From the NCBI RefSeq assembly GCF_023652955.1, contig NZ_JAKLOY010000002.1, positions 1 through 64,000 on the forward strand: a stretch of DNA of 64,000 bases, written 5' to 3'. The stretch comes from Geomonas sp. Red32 (GTDB lineage: Bacteria > Desulfobacterota > Desulfuromonadia > Geobacterales > Geobacteraceae). Below are positions 13,727-21,690 of the stretch, in pieces. A program made the position numbers and the translations under genes. How positions within the stretch are numbered: position 1 is the first letter of the stretch; each line of letters begins with the position of its first letter. The notes beneath the pieces are model-generated. The model was given only the letters and a program-made list of their open reading frames with translations, searched no databases and was not told where the DNA came from.

Positions 13727-14923
13727 CTACCCCACGTTCATGCTCCGCTGCGGGATCCCCACCACGCTCAGCTCGAGGATCAGATCCTCCAGGTGGGCGA
13801 AGGACTCGGTAATGGCCCCGGCCGGCTTCTGGATCTCGAGGTACCACTGGCCGCCCGGTGTCTGGAGGCCCAGCGGAGTGGCGTTGAGGAGCGTGTTCTC
13901 GCCGCTCATCTGCACCGGGTGGAGCGACTTGCGGTTTTCCACCCGCCCGAGCAGGCAGGAAGCCCGGCCGGACTGATCCACCTCGACCGATTGACCCCAC
14001 CGCTCGTACACCCCTTCCTCCGGTACCCGCACCACCAGCGTCCAGGGAACCGCCCCGCAATCCCCCATCAGCCAGGCCCCGACCCCCCTCAGGTGGCAGT
14101 TGTCGTGCCCCTTGAAAAGCTCGGGCGGGAGGCGGAAGCGGGTCGAGTAACTCTCCCGCGACTGCTTGAGCACGGCCCAGGCGGTCCGCCCCATGAGGGC
14201 GCGCAGCGAGATCACCCGGGTGAACGTTTGCTGGTGCTGCTCGTAGCGGGTCAGCCATTCGCTGGCGCTCCTGATCCAGATGGCGAGACTGGTGAGCGAT
14301 TCGCTCAGCGTTTCCGCCTCGACCGGCAGCGGGGATTCGAGCTCCTCGTAGTCGTAGATCTTTCTCAGCCCCTGTTCGCAGACCCAGGCGCGGTTGACCG
14401 TCTCCTCGTAGTCGCGGCAAAGCCTTTTCAGGGCGAGATCGCGCTGGTCGTTGAGGGCGAACGGCTGGCCGGGAGCGGAGAGTTCCCGCTTGCGTTTGAC
14501 GGCTTCTAGTTGGAGTTCGAGGGTGGTGAGGGGAGGGGTAGCTTCGGCTTGGTAGGTTTCGTCCGGGGGCGCCTCGGCGGTCTCTTCTTCCCCCCGCTCT
14601 TCGACGTGAGCCTCCTCTTCGGCGGGCTCTTCTTCGGCGGCTTCCGCCTCTGCCATGAGGGCGGCCGCCTCGGCCTCGCCCGGTGGTGCTTCCGGTTCGG
14701 TGACGCGGTCGATATCTATCTGCTTTTCCTGGATCTTCAGACCGAGCTGGAACTGGGTCCACGCGTAGTCGAGGGATGAGTACTCCTTGAATTCGGTGAG
14801 GCACCGTTCGATCAGGACCGAGGCTTCATCGAGCAGGGCTTTCACGTGCCAGTTGCGGTACCTGGCAGAGAGTACTCTCAGATCCGGATGGTACATCGCC
14901 ACGTTGCAGGCAGGCTTGCCCAT
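13727..14923 (-). CDS. Hypothetical protein with acidic linker (398 aa)
   Basis: Three parts are visible: an N-terminal helical domain (residues 1-75), a low-complexity Glu/Ala/Pro linker (about 76-135), and a larger C-terminal part. The latter has a helical segment (RDYEETVNRAWVCEQGLRK) and a beta-rich end with NCHLRGVGAWLMGD and HLEDLILELSVVGIP. The DLIL motif near the end loosely recalls the end of Tc-toxin A subunits, but nothing else does, so I do not assign that. AGGAGGG precedes the start. It follows the MoxR/vWA operon on the same strand after a terminator, so it is probably its own unit. Confidence 0.6.
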   Translation of the reverse strand: MGKPACNVAMYHPDLRVLSARYRNWHVKALLDEASVLIERCLTEFKEYSSLDYAWTQFQLGLKIQEKQIDIDRVTEPEAPPGEAEAAALMAEAEAAEEEPAEEEAHVEERGEEETAEAPPDETYQAEATPPLTTLELQLEAVKRKRELSAPGQPFALNDQRDLALKRLCRDYEETVNRAWVCEQGLRKIYDYEELESPLPVEAETLSESLTSLAIWIRSASEWLTRYEQHQQTFTRVISLRALMGRTAWAVLKQSRESYSTRFRLPPELFKGHDNCHLRGVGAWLMGDCGAVPWTLVVRVPEEGVYERWGQSVEVDQSGRASCLLGRVENRKSLHPVQMSGENTLLNATPLGLQTPGGQWYLEIQKPAGAITESFAHLEDLILELSVVGIPQRSMNVG

Positions 14924-15011
14924 GCTAGGCCCTCCTTTGCCTTTTTATACAAGTTTATCAAAACGGCAAGAATAGCGAAATGAACTACTTCGGCCGGTGG
15001 GTGGTCATAGA

Positions 15012-15063
15012 AAACCCTTGCCGGCCTCTGACAGTATTAAGCTATCACAGCCGGGCAAGGGTT
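15012..15063 (-). terminator. Intrinsic terminator of the MoxR-vWA operon
   Basis: On the minus strand, arms AACCCTTGCCCGGC and GCCGGCAAGGGTT pair around a 22-nt loop and are followed by a short T-rich TTCT. It lies between the operon end at 15127 and the next minus-strand gene at 14923. The long loop and weak T-run lower certainty. Confidence 0.5.
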
Positions 15064-15126
15064 CAAGGAGAGTGGATGAATCTAAGCGTGGGATAATGAG
15101 TGTATTGCGGCGGGTGGGGGCTCTTT

Positions 15127-15543
15127 TCAGAGATCGCCGGTCATCTCCTGCAGCAGGTAGAGCTTGACGTTGACTTTGCGGACACAGTCGATGATGGCTT
15201 TGAGCTGCTCTTCGTCCAGTCCGCACTCTTCCTCAACCCCCTGGAAGTAGTCGTACCCCTTGGGGAGCGGGGTGAGGGCGCCGTCCCTAAGGAGCATGAC
15301 GTCGACCAGGTCGTTGACCCTTCCTTCGGTCTCCCAGGGGTCCCGGTAGTTGAATTGGCGGGCGACGACGTGGAGCGCCATGCCGTTGGGGAAGATCCCT
15401 TTGACCTCGAAGGAGAACTCCCTCGGTGCGCTGTAGTTCTCGCTGCGCCCGGAGCGGACCATCACCTCGGCGCCCGCCTCGCTCAAAAGTTCACCCACCG
15501 ATTCGGCGGTCATCGGCTTGAATTCGGTTTCTTCGCTGTACAT
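15127..15543 (-). CDS. Hypothetical 138-aa partner of the vWA protein
   Basis: The start is ATG at 15543, which overlaps the TGA of the vWA gene and has GGAGGTG as ribosome site; longer upstream readings run inside that gene. The protein is soluble and acidic, with a beta-rich centre (ALHVVARQFNYRDPWE) and a helical C-terminus (EQLKAIIDCVRKVNVKLYLLQE). No family was recognised. Translational coupling to the vWA protein suggests it works with the MoxR/vWA pair. Confidence 0.7.
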   Translation of the reverse strand: MYSEETEFKPMTAESVGELLSEAGAEVMVRSGRSENYSAPREFSFEVKGIFPNGMALHVVARQFNYRDPWETEGRVNDLVDVMLLRDGALTPLPKGYDYFQGVEEECGLDEEQLKAIIDCVRKVNVKLYLLQEMTGDL

Positions 15544-16865
15544 CACACCTCCAATCTCAATTCGATCCCCCAGGGGACCGGCTTTTCGCCTTTGGCGGTC
15601 AGCACCCAGAGCGTCGGCCATTCCATCTCCCCGGGAGCGGGGCCCACCCCGTCGGTGAGGTAGATGACGGCGGCCGGCCGCGGGTGCATGGTTTTGGCGT
15701 AGTCGAAGACCGGGCGCAGGTCGGTGAAACCTCCGCCGTCGTAGCGCTCGGGGACGAAGGCCGAGCCGGTCAGTGACTCCACCCTCTGGATGCGGCTATT
15801 GGCGTAGAGGACGGTTATGTGGGCGTCGCGCCCGCGGGCGATCTGCACGAGCTCGCGCCCGAAGGCCTCCCGCATTTCGACGATGTCGGTGGAATCGCTC
15901 ACGTCGATCCCGACCAAAAGGTTCAGCCGGTGGCGCTTCCTGGTCCCCGGCGTGTTGTGGGAGAAACGGCGGTGCTCCCGCATCCAGGTGCTCTTCTTGC
16001 CGACCCTTCCGGCGGTGGCGACGAACTGGCGGAGGATCTGCCGCCAGGGAACGGAGGAGGGGAGCATGAGCCCATCCACCACCTCGCGGATCTCGGCCGG
16101 GACCTCGCCGTCGCTGCCGCGCAGGCTTTCCATGGTCACCGCCCGCACCATCTCCTCGGCGAGGTTCAGCGGCGTGCTGTCGGCGTCCTCCCAGATGGCA
16201 TGGTCGTCGAGGGTGCTGGCCGCCTCGCCGCTTCCCGAGCCCGAGGCTCCCTTGCTGTCCTGTTCGGCGTCGCCGAAGCCGCTTCCTTCCAGGTTGCCCA
16301 GGTCGAAAGGGGGAACCAGCGCGTCGTAGTATTCTTCGGCGGCCAGGCCGTCGGGCATCTTGAAGTCGGCGGGGTAGGTGGCCCCCTCGGGGAGCCCGGG
16401 TGTGGAGGGATTGATGGCGAGATCGCAGGCGACGTCCCAGTCGTGCTGGTTACGCCCCTTGCGCCTGAGCAGGTGGAGGTGGAGCAGGTGCTTGACCAGG
16501 TGCTCCAGCACCGCGTGCTGCCCGGCCGCGGTCAGCTGGCCAAAGGCGGCCGGGTCGACCGCCAGGGTGGGGATTCCGTTGCGGATGGTGACGCCAGCGG
16601 GCTTTCCCTCCATCTTCCGCTCTTCGCGGCGGAGGTTGAGGATGAAGTGGCCGTAGAAGGGGCGCTCGCGTAAAAGCCGGACTACTGCGTTTTCGAGGGT
16701 AGCGCCCGAGACTGGCTCATGAGACCTCCCTTCTTGATGGGGAGGGGCGGGGGCGAGGCTCGATTCGGCACTCCGTTGGAGGCTTCCCCCGCCCCCTGTC
16801 CCCGGGGGACTCTCCTGCTTGAGGTGGGGCGACGGGATCATCGGTTTGTAAGGGTTCCCGGCCAT
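15543..16865 (-). CDS. vWA domain protein (DUF2201-like), partner of MoxR ATPase
   Basis: This 440-aa protein has two recognisable parts. Residues about 55-290 form a metallopeptidase-like helical domain (HAVLEHLVKHLLHLHLL and WDVACDLAIN), as in the DUF2201 N-terminal region. Residues about 315-440 form a vWA-like domain with a MIDAS-type DVSDS motif in LLVGIDVSDSTD and, later, YLTDGVGP. The first 50 residues are disordered. Such proteins pair with MoxR-type AAA+ ATPases, which lie immediately upstream here, and are thought to act as chaperones in complex or metal-centre assembly. Substrate unknown. Confidence 0.8.
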   Translation of the reverse strand: MAGNPYKPMIPSPHLKQESPPGTGGGGSLQRSAESSLAPAPPHQEGRSHEPVSGATLENAVVRLLRERPFYGHFILNLRREERKMEGKPAGVTIRNGIPTLAVDPAAFGQLTAAGQHAVLEHLVKHLLHLHLLRRKGRNQHDWDVACDLAINPSTPGLPEGATYPADFKMPDGLAAEEYYDALVPPFDLGNLEGSGFGDAEQDSKGASGSGSGEAASTLDDHAIWEDADSTPLNLAEEMVRAVTMESLRGSDGEVPAEIREVVDGLMLPSSVPWRQILRQFVATAGRVGKKSTWMREHRRFSHNTPGTRKRHRLNLLVGIDVSDSTDIVEMREAFGRELVQIARGRDAHITVLYANSRIQRVESLTGSAFVPERYDGGGFTDLRPVFDYAKTMHPRPAAVIYLTDGVGPAPGEMEWPTLWVLTAKGEKPVPWGIELRLEV

Positions 16866-16869
16866 CCGC

Positions 16870-17994
16870 TTAGTAGGCCTCTTTCCTGATCGCCTGGACG
16901 GCGTCGAACACCACGCTGTCGTACTTGTCCTGCACCAGGGCCAGGGCGACTTCGGGGATCTTGAGGAGGGTCTTGACGAAGCCGAAGCAGAGGTCGCGGG
17001 GGAGTACGGAGATGTAGGCGACCAGGTTCTCCTCCTGCTCCGCCTCCAGCACGGGCGATGCTTTGAGGGTGGCGGTGAGGTCGTTGATGGTGGCTGCCTG
17101 CTGGTCGTCGCGCTGGCCGCGGGCCTGATCGGCCACGGCGCTCCAGTCGTTCAGGACCTGCTGCGCGGTGAGCGGGCGCCCCTGCCGGTCGGAGAGCCAG
17201 CGCATGAAGGTGATGGCGGCTTCCTTCCCGATGATCCCCGCGTAGACCTCCATCTCCAGCTCGCGCGGCAGGCGGCAGCTCTTCCTCACCGTGCTGACCA
17301 TCTCCCAGCCGCGCTCGGTCGGCTCCACCTGGAGGTCCATCGGCATCCCCTGCTTGGCCAGCATCCCGGTGTTGCCCGCCAGAAACTGCCTGACGTCGCC
17401 GGAGAGATCGCGCTTGGCCGCGTAATTGGACCAGCAGTTGAAGTCGGATTCGGTGTAGATCATCACCATCCGGTCGATGAGCGCCCGGTCCAGGGTGGCC
17501 ACCTGGTAGCTCCCGTCGGGCGGGTTGATGCTGACCACCACCTTGTGCTTTTTGGAGAGATGATGGGTATGGAGCGAGCGGAGCATCCCCTCGGACGGGG
17601 GCTCGACGAACTGGAAGATGGCCTGCAGGGTGTCCTCTTGCTGGGCGCGGTTCAGTTCGTCGCAGTGGACGACGGTCTCGGGGTCGTCCTCGCCGGGGAG
17701 CCAGGAGGGGCGGGACCACTGCATGATGTCGCCGTTACGGAAAGGGATGCCGACCAGGTCGCCGACCTCCATCTGCCCCAGGCGAAGCGACACGTAACGG
17801 CGGCCGAGGTCGCGGCAGGCCTGGACGATGCCGGCCGTTTTGCCGACCCCGCGATGCCCGACCACACACGGAGTGAGGTCGGTCTTGGATATGATCTCCT
17901 TTACCACCAGTTTCATCTGTTCTACGTTCACGTTCTTGCTATCCTCCGGAGACGCCATTGGTATCGTGGCACTCTCATAGATGTAATCAGCCAT
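16870..17994 (-). CDS. MoxR-type AAA+ ATPase
   Basis: Walker A is GHRGVGKT (residues 46-53 from the chosen start), Walker B lies in VVHCDELNRA, and a sensor-1-like VVVSINPPDG follows, giving a MoxR-class AAA+ ATPase (374 aa). The C-terminal half is helical. The start is placed at MADYIYES (17994); the frame stays open further upstream but there it crosses the promoter-like region of the opposite-strand gene. It is the first gene of the operon; the vWA gene starts 4 bp after its end. It probably remodels a target protein together with the vWA partner in the cytoplasm. Confidence 0.85.
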   Translation of the reverse strand: MADYIYESATIPMASPEDSKNVNVEQMKLVVKEIISKTDLTPCVVGHRGVGKTAGIVQACRDLGRRYVSLRLGQMEVGDLVGIPFRNGDIMQWSRPSWLPGEDDPETVVHCDELNRAQQEDTLQAIFQFVEPPSEGMLRSLHTHHLSKKHKVVVSINPPDGSYQVATLDRALIDRMVMIYTESDFNCWSNYAAKRDLSGDVRQFLAGNTGMLAKQGMPMDLQVEPTERGWEMVSTVRKSCRLPRELEMEVYAGIIGKEAAITFMRWLSDRQGRPLTAQQVLNDWSAVADQARGQRDDQQAATINDLTATLKASPVLEAEQEENLVAYISVLPRDLCFGFVKTLLKIPEVALALVQDKYDSVVFDAVQAIRKEAY

Positions 17995-18104
17995 ACCGGT
18001 GCCGGATGGGATAGGGTGTAAGCACTGGCAGAGCAGGGACATCTTACACGAGAATCCGCAAACAGTGAACAGTAAAAGACAATTTTTATCCTCTTTGCGC
18101 CGGT

Positions 18105-18131
18105 TTGACAAAAACCAAAGTGTGGTAGTAT
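18105..18131 (+). promoter_or_regulatory. Candidate sigma-70 promoter for the YtxH-like gene
   Basis: TTGACA (18105-18110) and TAGTAT (18126-18131) are 15 bp apart, a little short, and lie about 40 bp before the ribosome site GGGAGG of the gene at 18170. The -35 box is perfect; the -10 box matches four of six bases. Confidence 0.4.
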
Positions 18132-18169
18132 TAGGCAGTGTTTTCAATACCCCCAGGGAGGAATGGGCT

Positions 18170-18523
18170 ATGAGCCATGATAGAGAGTGCAGCTGTGAAT
18201 CGTCGGATGTTGCGAAGATCGTCGTGGGCGGCCTGATCGGTGCCGGTATCGCCCTCCTGCTTGCCCCGCAGGCAGGGAAGAAGACCAGGAGGTACCTGTC
18301 CGACTACGCGAAGAACTTCGGCGGCAAGGCCAACGATGCCTGCAACGACTTCGCCGAGTCGCTGAGCGAGTTTGTCGATCACGCGGGCGAGCGGGCCAGC
18401 GAGCTTCTTCACGAGGGGACCGACCTCACCAACGAATCCAAGAAGGCGCTCTTGAGGGCGCTGGAAAAAGGGCAGGAGATCCTCGAGAAACAGAGAAAAC
18501 GTCTCGAATCGATGATCGACTGA
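18170..18523 (+). CDS. YtxH-type general-stress-like membrane protein (117 aa)
   Basis: A Cys/Ser-rich N-terminus leads to a glycine-rich membrane helix (IVVGGLIGAGIALLLAPQAG, about residues 17-36), the hallmark of YtxH proteins. A positively charged segment (KKTRRYL) and a long amphipathic coiled coil rich in Glu and Lys run to the C-terminus. YtxH proteins are small membrane-tethered helical proteins, often linked to stress and of unknown mechanism. GGGAGG sets the start at 18170. A strong terminator follows, so it is monocistronic. Confidence 0.75.
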   Translation: MSHDRECSCESSDVAKIVVGGLIGAGIALLLAPQAGKKTRRYLSDYAKNFGGKANDACNDFAESLSEFVDHAGERASELLHEGTDLTNESKKALLRALEKGQEILEKQRKRLESMID

Positions 18524-18554
18524 TACAGCCGCTCCATCGCCTGTGACAGATAAT

Positions 18555-18597
18555 CCCCCGCACCGATCCTTTGAGGAAACGGTGCGGGGGATTTTTG
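18555..18597 (+). terminator. Intrinsic terminator after the YtxH-like gene
   Basis: A perfect 11-bp stem CCCCCGCACCG (18555-18565) and CGGTGCGGGGG (18580-18590), followed by ATTTTTGC. It ends the YtxH-like transcript and separates it from fur. Confidence 0.85.
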
Positions 18598-18616
18598 CAT
18601 CTTGGCCAATTTTTCA

Positions 18617-18645
18617 TTGACAGCGAACCGGCCGGTGGTCATACT
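18617..18645 (+). promoter_or_regulatory. Candidate sigma-70 promoter for fur
   Basis: TTGACA (18617-18622) is followed after exactly 17 bp by CATACT (18640-18645). It lies 28 bp before the fur start codon and just after the upstream terminator. Confidence 0.5.
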
Positions 18646-18672
18646 GACTTGCAATTTCAACTTGGAGCCCTC

Positions 18673-19104
18673 ATGAAACGAGCCAAGAAAAAGATCTTCG
18701 CCGACTTCATCGCACAGCGCGGGCTCAAGTCGACCAAGCAGCGGGATATCATCCTCGACAGTTTCCTCTCCAGCGACCGCCACCTGAGCATCGAAGAGCT
18801 CTACCTCAAGCTGCGGGCCAAGCACTCCAACATCGGCTATGCCACCGTGTACCGGACCTTGAAGCTTTTCGCCGAGGCGGGGATCGCACGCGAGATGCAG
18901 TTCGGCGACGGCCAGACCCGCTACGAGCACGTGGGGGAGGGGGAGCACCACGACCACCTGGTCTGCACCAGGTGCGGCAACATCGAGGAGTTCGAGAACG
19001 AGACCATCGAGCAGCTCCAGTCCGAAATCGCCGCGAGCCGCGGGTTTTTGATCGAACGGCACCGGCTGGAGTTGTACGGTTTGTGCGTAAACTGCAGGAA
19101 GTGA
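18673..19104 (+). CDS. fur: Ferric uptake regulator, Fur family
   Basis: This 143-aa protein has the Fur layout. The N-terminal winged helix includes STKQRDIILDSFL and the recognition helix region GYATVYRTLKLF (about residues 55-66). A metal-binding dimerisation domain follows with the EGEHHDHLVC cluster, CTRCGN and a final CVNC, giving the two CxxC pairs of a structural zinc site. Fur binds DNA with Fe(II) to repress iron uptake. The position directly before feoB, with a Fur-box-like site between them, fits control of ferrous transport. A Zur or PerR specificity cannot be excluded from sequence, but the context favours Fur. ATG 18673 follows GGAG. Confidence 0.85.
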   Translation: MKRAKKKIFADFIAQRGLKSTKQRDIILDSFLSSDRHLSIEELYLKLRAKHSNIGYATVYRTLKLFAEAGIAREMQFGDGQTRYEHVGEGEHHDHLVCTRCGNIEEFENETIEQLQSEIAASRGFLIERHRLELYGLCVNCRK

Positions 19105-19160
19105 TCCTCCGGTCCTCCGCCTTAATTCCCGCCTCGTCAACGGCAGCTCAGGCATCTTTA

Positions 19161-19200
19161 CCCCATCCTCACCCCGACCCTCCCCTTGAAAGGGAGGGAG
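19161..19200. repeat. C-rich dispersed intergenic repeat
   Basis: CCCCATCCTCACCCCGACCC followed by TCCCCTTGAAAGGGAGGGAG. The right half is a hairpin (CTCCCCTT/AAGGGAGG-type). Related text in opposite orientation lies at about 35548-35585 before kdsC. It is a common type of short intergenic repeat rather than a gene. Confidence 0.5.
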
Positions 19201-19252
19201 TGTTTAGGGAAGCGGATGAAAAGGGGATAAGAGGTTTTTATCATGAGAATCC

Positions 19253-19279
19253 GATGAAAGTGATTTTCATTGGCATAAT
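19253..19279 (+). promoter_or_regulatory. Fur-box-like operator and -10 element upstream of feoB
   Basis: GATGAAAGTGATTTTCATTG (19253-19272) is a near-palindrome that fits the Fur consensus well (TGAAA...TTTCA core). It lies beside a CATAAT -10-like box (19274-19279), about 55 bp before the feoB start. Binding there would block transcription when iron is plentiful. A partly overlapping ATCATGAGAATC to the left may extend the site. Confidence 0.6.
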
Positions 19280-19332
19280 AAGCAGGTTCTCACCTGCAGG
19301 CAAGACAAACAAGCAGAGGGGTCGTCGCAATC

Positions 19333-21324
19333 ATGGCTTTATTCAAGAAAAAAGGTTCCTGTCACGAAACTCCTTCCGTAGCCTCCAGCGGTGCCCGCAA
19401 GGTCGCCCTGGTCGGTAACCCCAACGTCGGTAAAAGCGTTCTCTTCAACGCGCTGACCGGCGCCTACGTGACGGTTTCCAACTATCCGGGCACCTCGGTG
19501 GAGGTGAGCCGCGGCAATACGGTCATTAACGGCGAGCAGTTCGAGATCATCGATACCCCGGGTATGTACTCGGTGCTCCCCATCACCGAAGAGGAGAGGG
19601 TGGCCCGGGAGATCCTCCTCAACGAGCGCCCCTACCTGGTGCTCCACGTGCTCGACGCCCGCAACCTCGAGCGGATGCTCCCCATGACCCTGCAGCTGAT
19701 CGAGGCCGAGCTCCCGGTGGTGCTGGTGGTGAACATCATGGACGAGGCCGCCCGCATGGGGCTCGAGATCGACATCGCGCTCCTCTCCGAGCGGCTCGGC
19801 ATCCCGGTCATCGGGGCCGCCACCGCCAAGAAGGTCGGTCTCCCCGAGATCCGCGAGGCGATCTCCAAAGGAACCGCCGCGGCGGCCTGCCGCTTCAGCT
19901 ACTCGAAATCGCTCGAGGCCGACCTCGGCCAGATCTCCGGGCTTTTGAAGGGGGAGTACATGCTCTCCAGGAAGGCGATCTCGATCCTGCTTTTGCAGGG
20001 AGACAAAGAGGTGGCCGAACTGGCGCGCGGGGCCGAAGGGGAGGGGTATCCCGCGATCGAGGCGGTCGTCAAGGAGAAGCGCTTCGAGCGGAGGGAATCG
20101 CTCCACCTCGACCTTTCCATGGAGAGGAAACGGGTGGTCAAGGGGGTGCTCGACGGGGCCTTCAAGGCGCCGGCCAAACGGGTGGTGACCCTGGCCGAGA
20201 AGATCTCCCGCCTCACCGTCCGTCCGGCCACCGGGGTTCCCCTGTTGCTGATCGTCCTCTACTTCGGCCTCTACAAGTTCGTGGGGGACTTCGGGGCCGG
20301 CACCCTGGTGGACCTCCTCGAGGAGAAGGGGTTCAAGGAGTTCTTCAACCCCTGGATCACCGGGGTGGTCAAGCACTTCGTCCCCTGGGAGATGATCCAG
20401 GAGCTCTTCATCGGGGAGTACGGCATCATCACCCTCGGCATCCGCTATGCGGTCGGTATCATCCTCCCCATCGTGGCCACCTTCTTTCTCTTCTTCTCGA
20501 TGCTTGAGGATAGCGGCTACTTCCCGCGGCTGGCCCTCCTGGTCGACCGACTCTTCAAGACCCTCGGCCTCACCGGACGCGCCGTCATCCCGATGGTGCT
20601 CGGTTTTGGCTGCGACACCATGGCCACCATGGTGACCAGGACCCTGGAGACCGTGCGCGAGCGAGTGATCGCCACCTTGCTCCTCGCCCTCGCCATCCCC
20701 TGCTCGGCGCAGCTCGGGGTCATCCTGGCCCTTCTTTCCAAGGCGCCCGGGGCGCTGCTTGTCTGGTCCCTCTGCCTCCTCCTCATCTTCCTCTTCATCG
20801 GGCTTTTGGCAGCCAAGGTCCTTCCGGGCGAGACCCCCATGTTCTACATGGAGATCCCCCCCATGCGGCTTCCCCAGCTCTCCAACGTGCTGACCAAGAC
20901 CTACACGAGGATGCAGTGGTACTTCATGGAGATCCTCCCGCTCTTCGTCCTCGCCTCGGTCCTTTTGTGGCTCGGCAAGATCACCAACTTCTTCGAGACC
21001 ATGGTGCGGGCCCTGAGCCCGGTGATGGCCTCCCTGGGGCTTCCCAAGGAGGTGGCGGTCGCCTTCATCTTCGGCTTCTTCCGCCGCGACTACGGCGCCG
21101 CCGGCCTCTACGACCTGCAAAGCCACGGCCTTTTGAACCCGCGGCAGCTGACGGTCGCCGCGGTCACCCTGACCCTCTTCATCCCCTGCGTCGCGCAGTT
21201 TCTCATCATGAAGAAAGAGCGCGGCTGGAAAACGGCCTTCGCCATCGGCTTCTTCGTCTCCGCCCTGGCCTTCGGCAGCGGCTGGATGCTGAACCGCTTC
21301 CTGCTCTTCACCTCGATCCTGTAG
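19333..21324 (+). CDS. feoB: Ferrous iron transport protein B
   Basis: This is the ferrous iron permease (663 aa), an inner membrane protein with a cytoplasmic G domain. G1 is GNPNVGKS (residues 28-35), G3 is DTPG (74-77) and G4 is NIMD (134-137), followed by a helical GDI-like region. The membrane part from about residue 300 has the two related gate halves with FGCDT and AIPCSAQ near 450-490 and FIPCVAQ near 615. It is somewhat shorter than enterobacterial FeoB. There is no separate feoA; a FeoA domain is instead fused to the regulator three genes on. The Fur-box-like site upstream indicates iron control. Confidence 0.95.
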   Translation: MALFKKKGSCHETPSVASSGARKVALVGNPNVGKSVLFNALTGAYVTVSNYPGTSVEVSRGNTVINGEQFEIIDTPGMYSVLPITEEERVAREILLNERPYLVLHVLDARNLERMLPMTLQLIEAELPVVLVVNIMDEAARMGLEIDIALLSERLGIPVIGAATAKKVGLPEIREAISKGTAAAACRFSYSKSLEADLGQISGLLKGEYMLSRKAISILLLQGDKEVAELARGAEGEGYPAIEAVVKEKRFERRESLHLDLSMERKRVVKGVLDGAFKAPAKRVVTLAEKISRLTVRPATGVPLLLIVLYFGLYKFVGDFGAGTLVDLLEEKGFKEFFNPWITGVVKHFVPWEMIQELFIGEYGIITLGIRYAVGIILPIVATFFLFFSMLEDSGYFPRLALLVDRLFKTLGLTGRAVIPMVLGFGCDTMATMVTRTLETVRERVIATLLLALAIPCSAQLGVILALLSKAPGALLVWSLCLLLIFLFIGLLAAKVLPGETPMFYMEIPPMRLPQLSNVLTKTYTRMQWYFMEILPLFVLASVLLWLGKITNFFETMVRALSPVMASLGLPKEVAVAFIFGFFRRDYGAAGLYDLQSHGLLNPRQLTVAAVTLTLFIPCVAQFLIMKKERGWKTAFAIGFFVSALAFGSGWMLNRFLLFTSIL

Positions 21325-21390
21325 CGGGAGCGTGTTCATTAGCAATTGGCACCACACGTTGTAAACTAGAGCGGTAACGAGGAATATGAG

Positions 21391-21582
21391 ATGGCGGCAG
21401 GAGACAACCTTATCCGGTGCGGGTTTTGCGGACACGAGTTCGTCGAGGAACAGGGAAACGTCGGGTGCAAGAACTGCCCGATGTCGAGCGGTTGCAAGAT
21501 GATCAAGTGCCCCCGCTGCAACTACGAGAATCCCCCCGAACCGGCGCTGGTAAAGGGGATCAAGAAGCTTTTACGGCGATAG
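21391..21582 (+). CDS. Small zinc-ribbon protein of the feo operon (63 aa)
   Basis: Eight cysteines in pairs, including CGFC, CKNCPMSSGC and CPRC, suggest one or two zinc (or iron) binding knuckles. The C-terminal tail is basic (GIKKLLRR). It lies between feoB and the DtxR-FeoA gene on the same strand. Its place and cysteine content suggest a role in iron handling, perhaps like FeoC, which is also small and Cys-bearing, but there is no FeoC-like winged helix. Specific function unknown. Confidence 0.7.
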   Translation: MAAGDNLIRCGFCGHEFVEEQGNVGCKNCPMSSGCKMIKCPRCNYENPPEPALVKGIKKLLRR

Positions 21583-21690
21583 CAGCTGGCCAGGTGCGGA
21601 ATTATTCGCCCGCCAAGATACCGGTACCACCATTACGATCACCCCCTTAAGGGAATATGGCTCATGAGGAGCCGGAAAAAGGAGATGTAT

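Noticed and set aside
13727-14923. Tc-toxin A-subunit relationship of the 398-aa protein
   Set aside because: Only a short DLIL-like motif near the C-terminus is similar; the length and the rest of the protein do not match.
19253-19332. A short ORF from ATG 19255 reading into feoB sequence
   Set aside because: It lies in the Fur-box/promoter region, has no ribosome site and overlaps feoB out of frame.
19339-21435. A 698-codon minus-strand open frame opposite feoB
   Set aside because: It is a shadow of feoB: extremely rich in Glu, Gly, Asp and His, with no recognisable motif.
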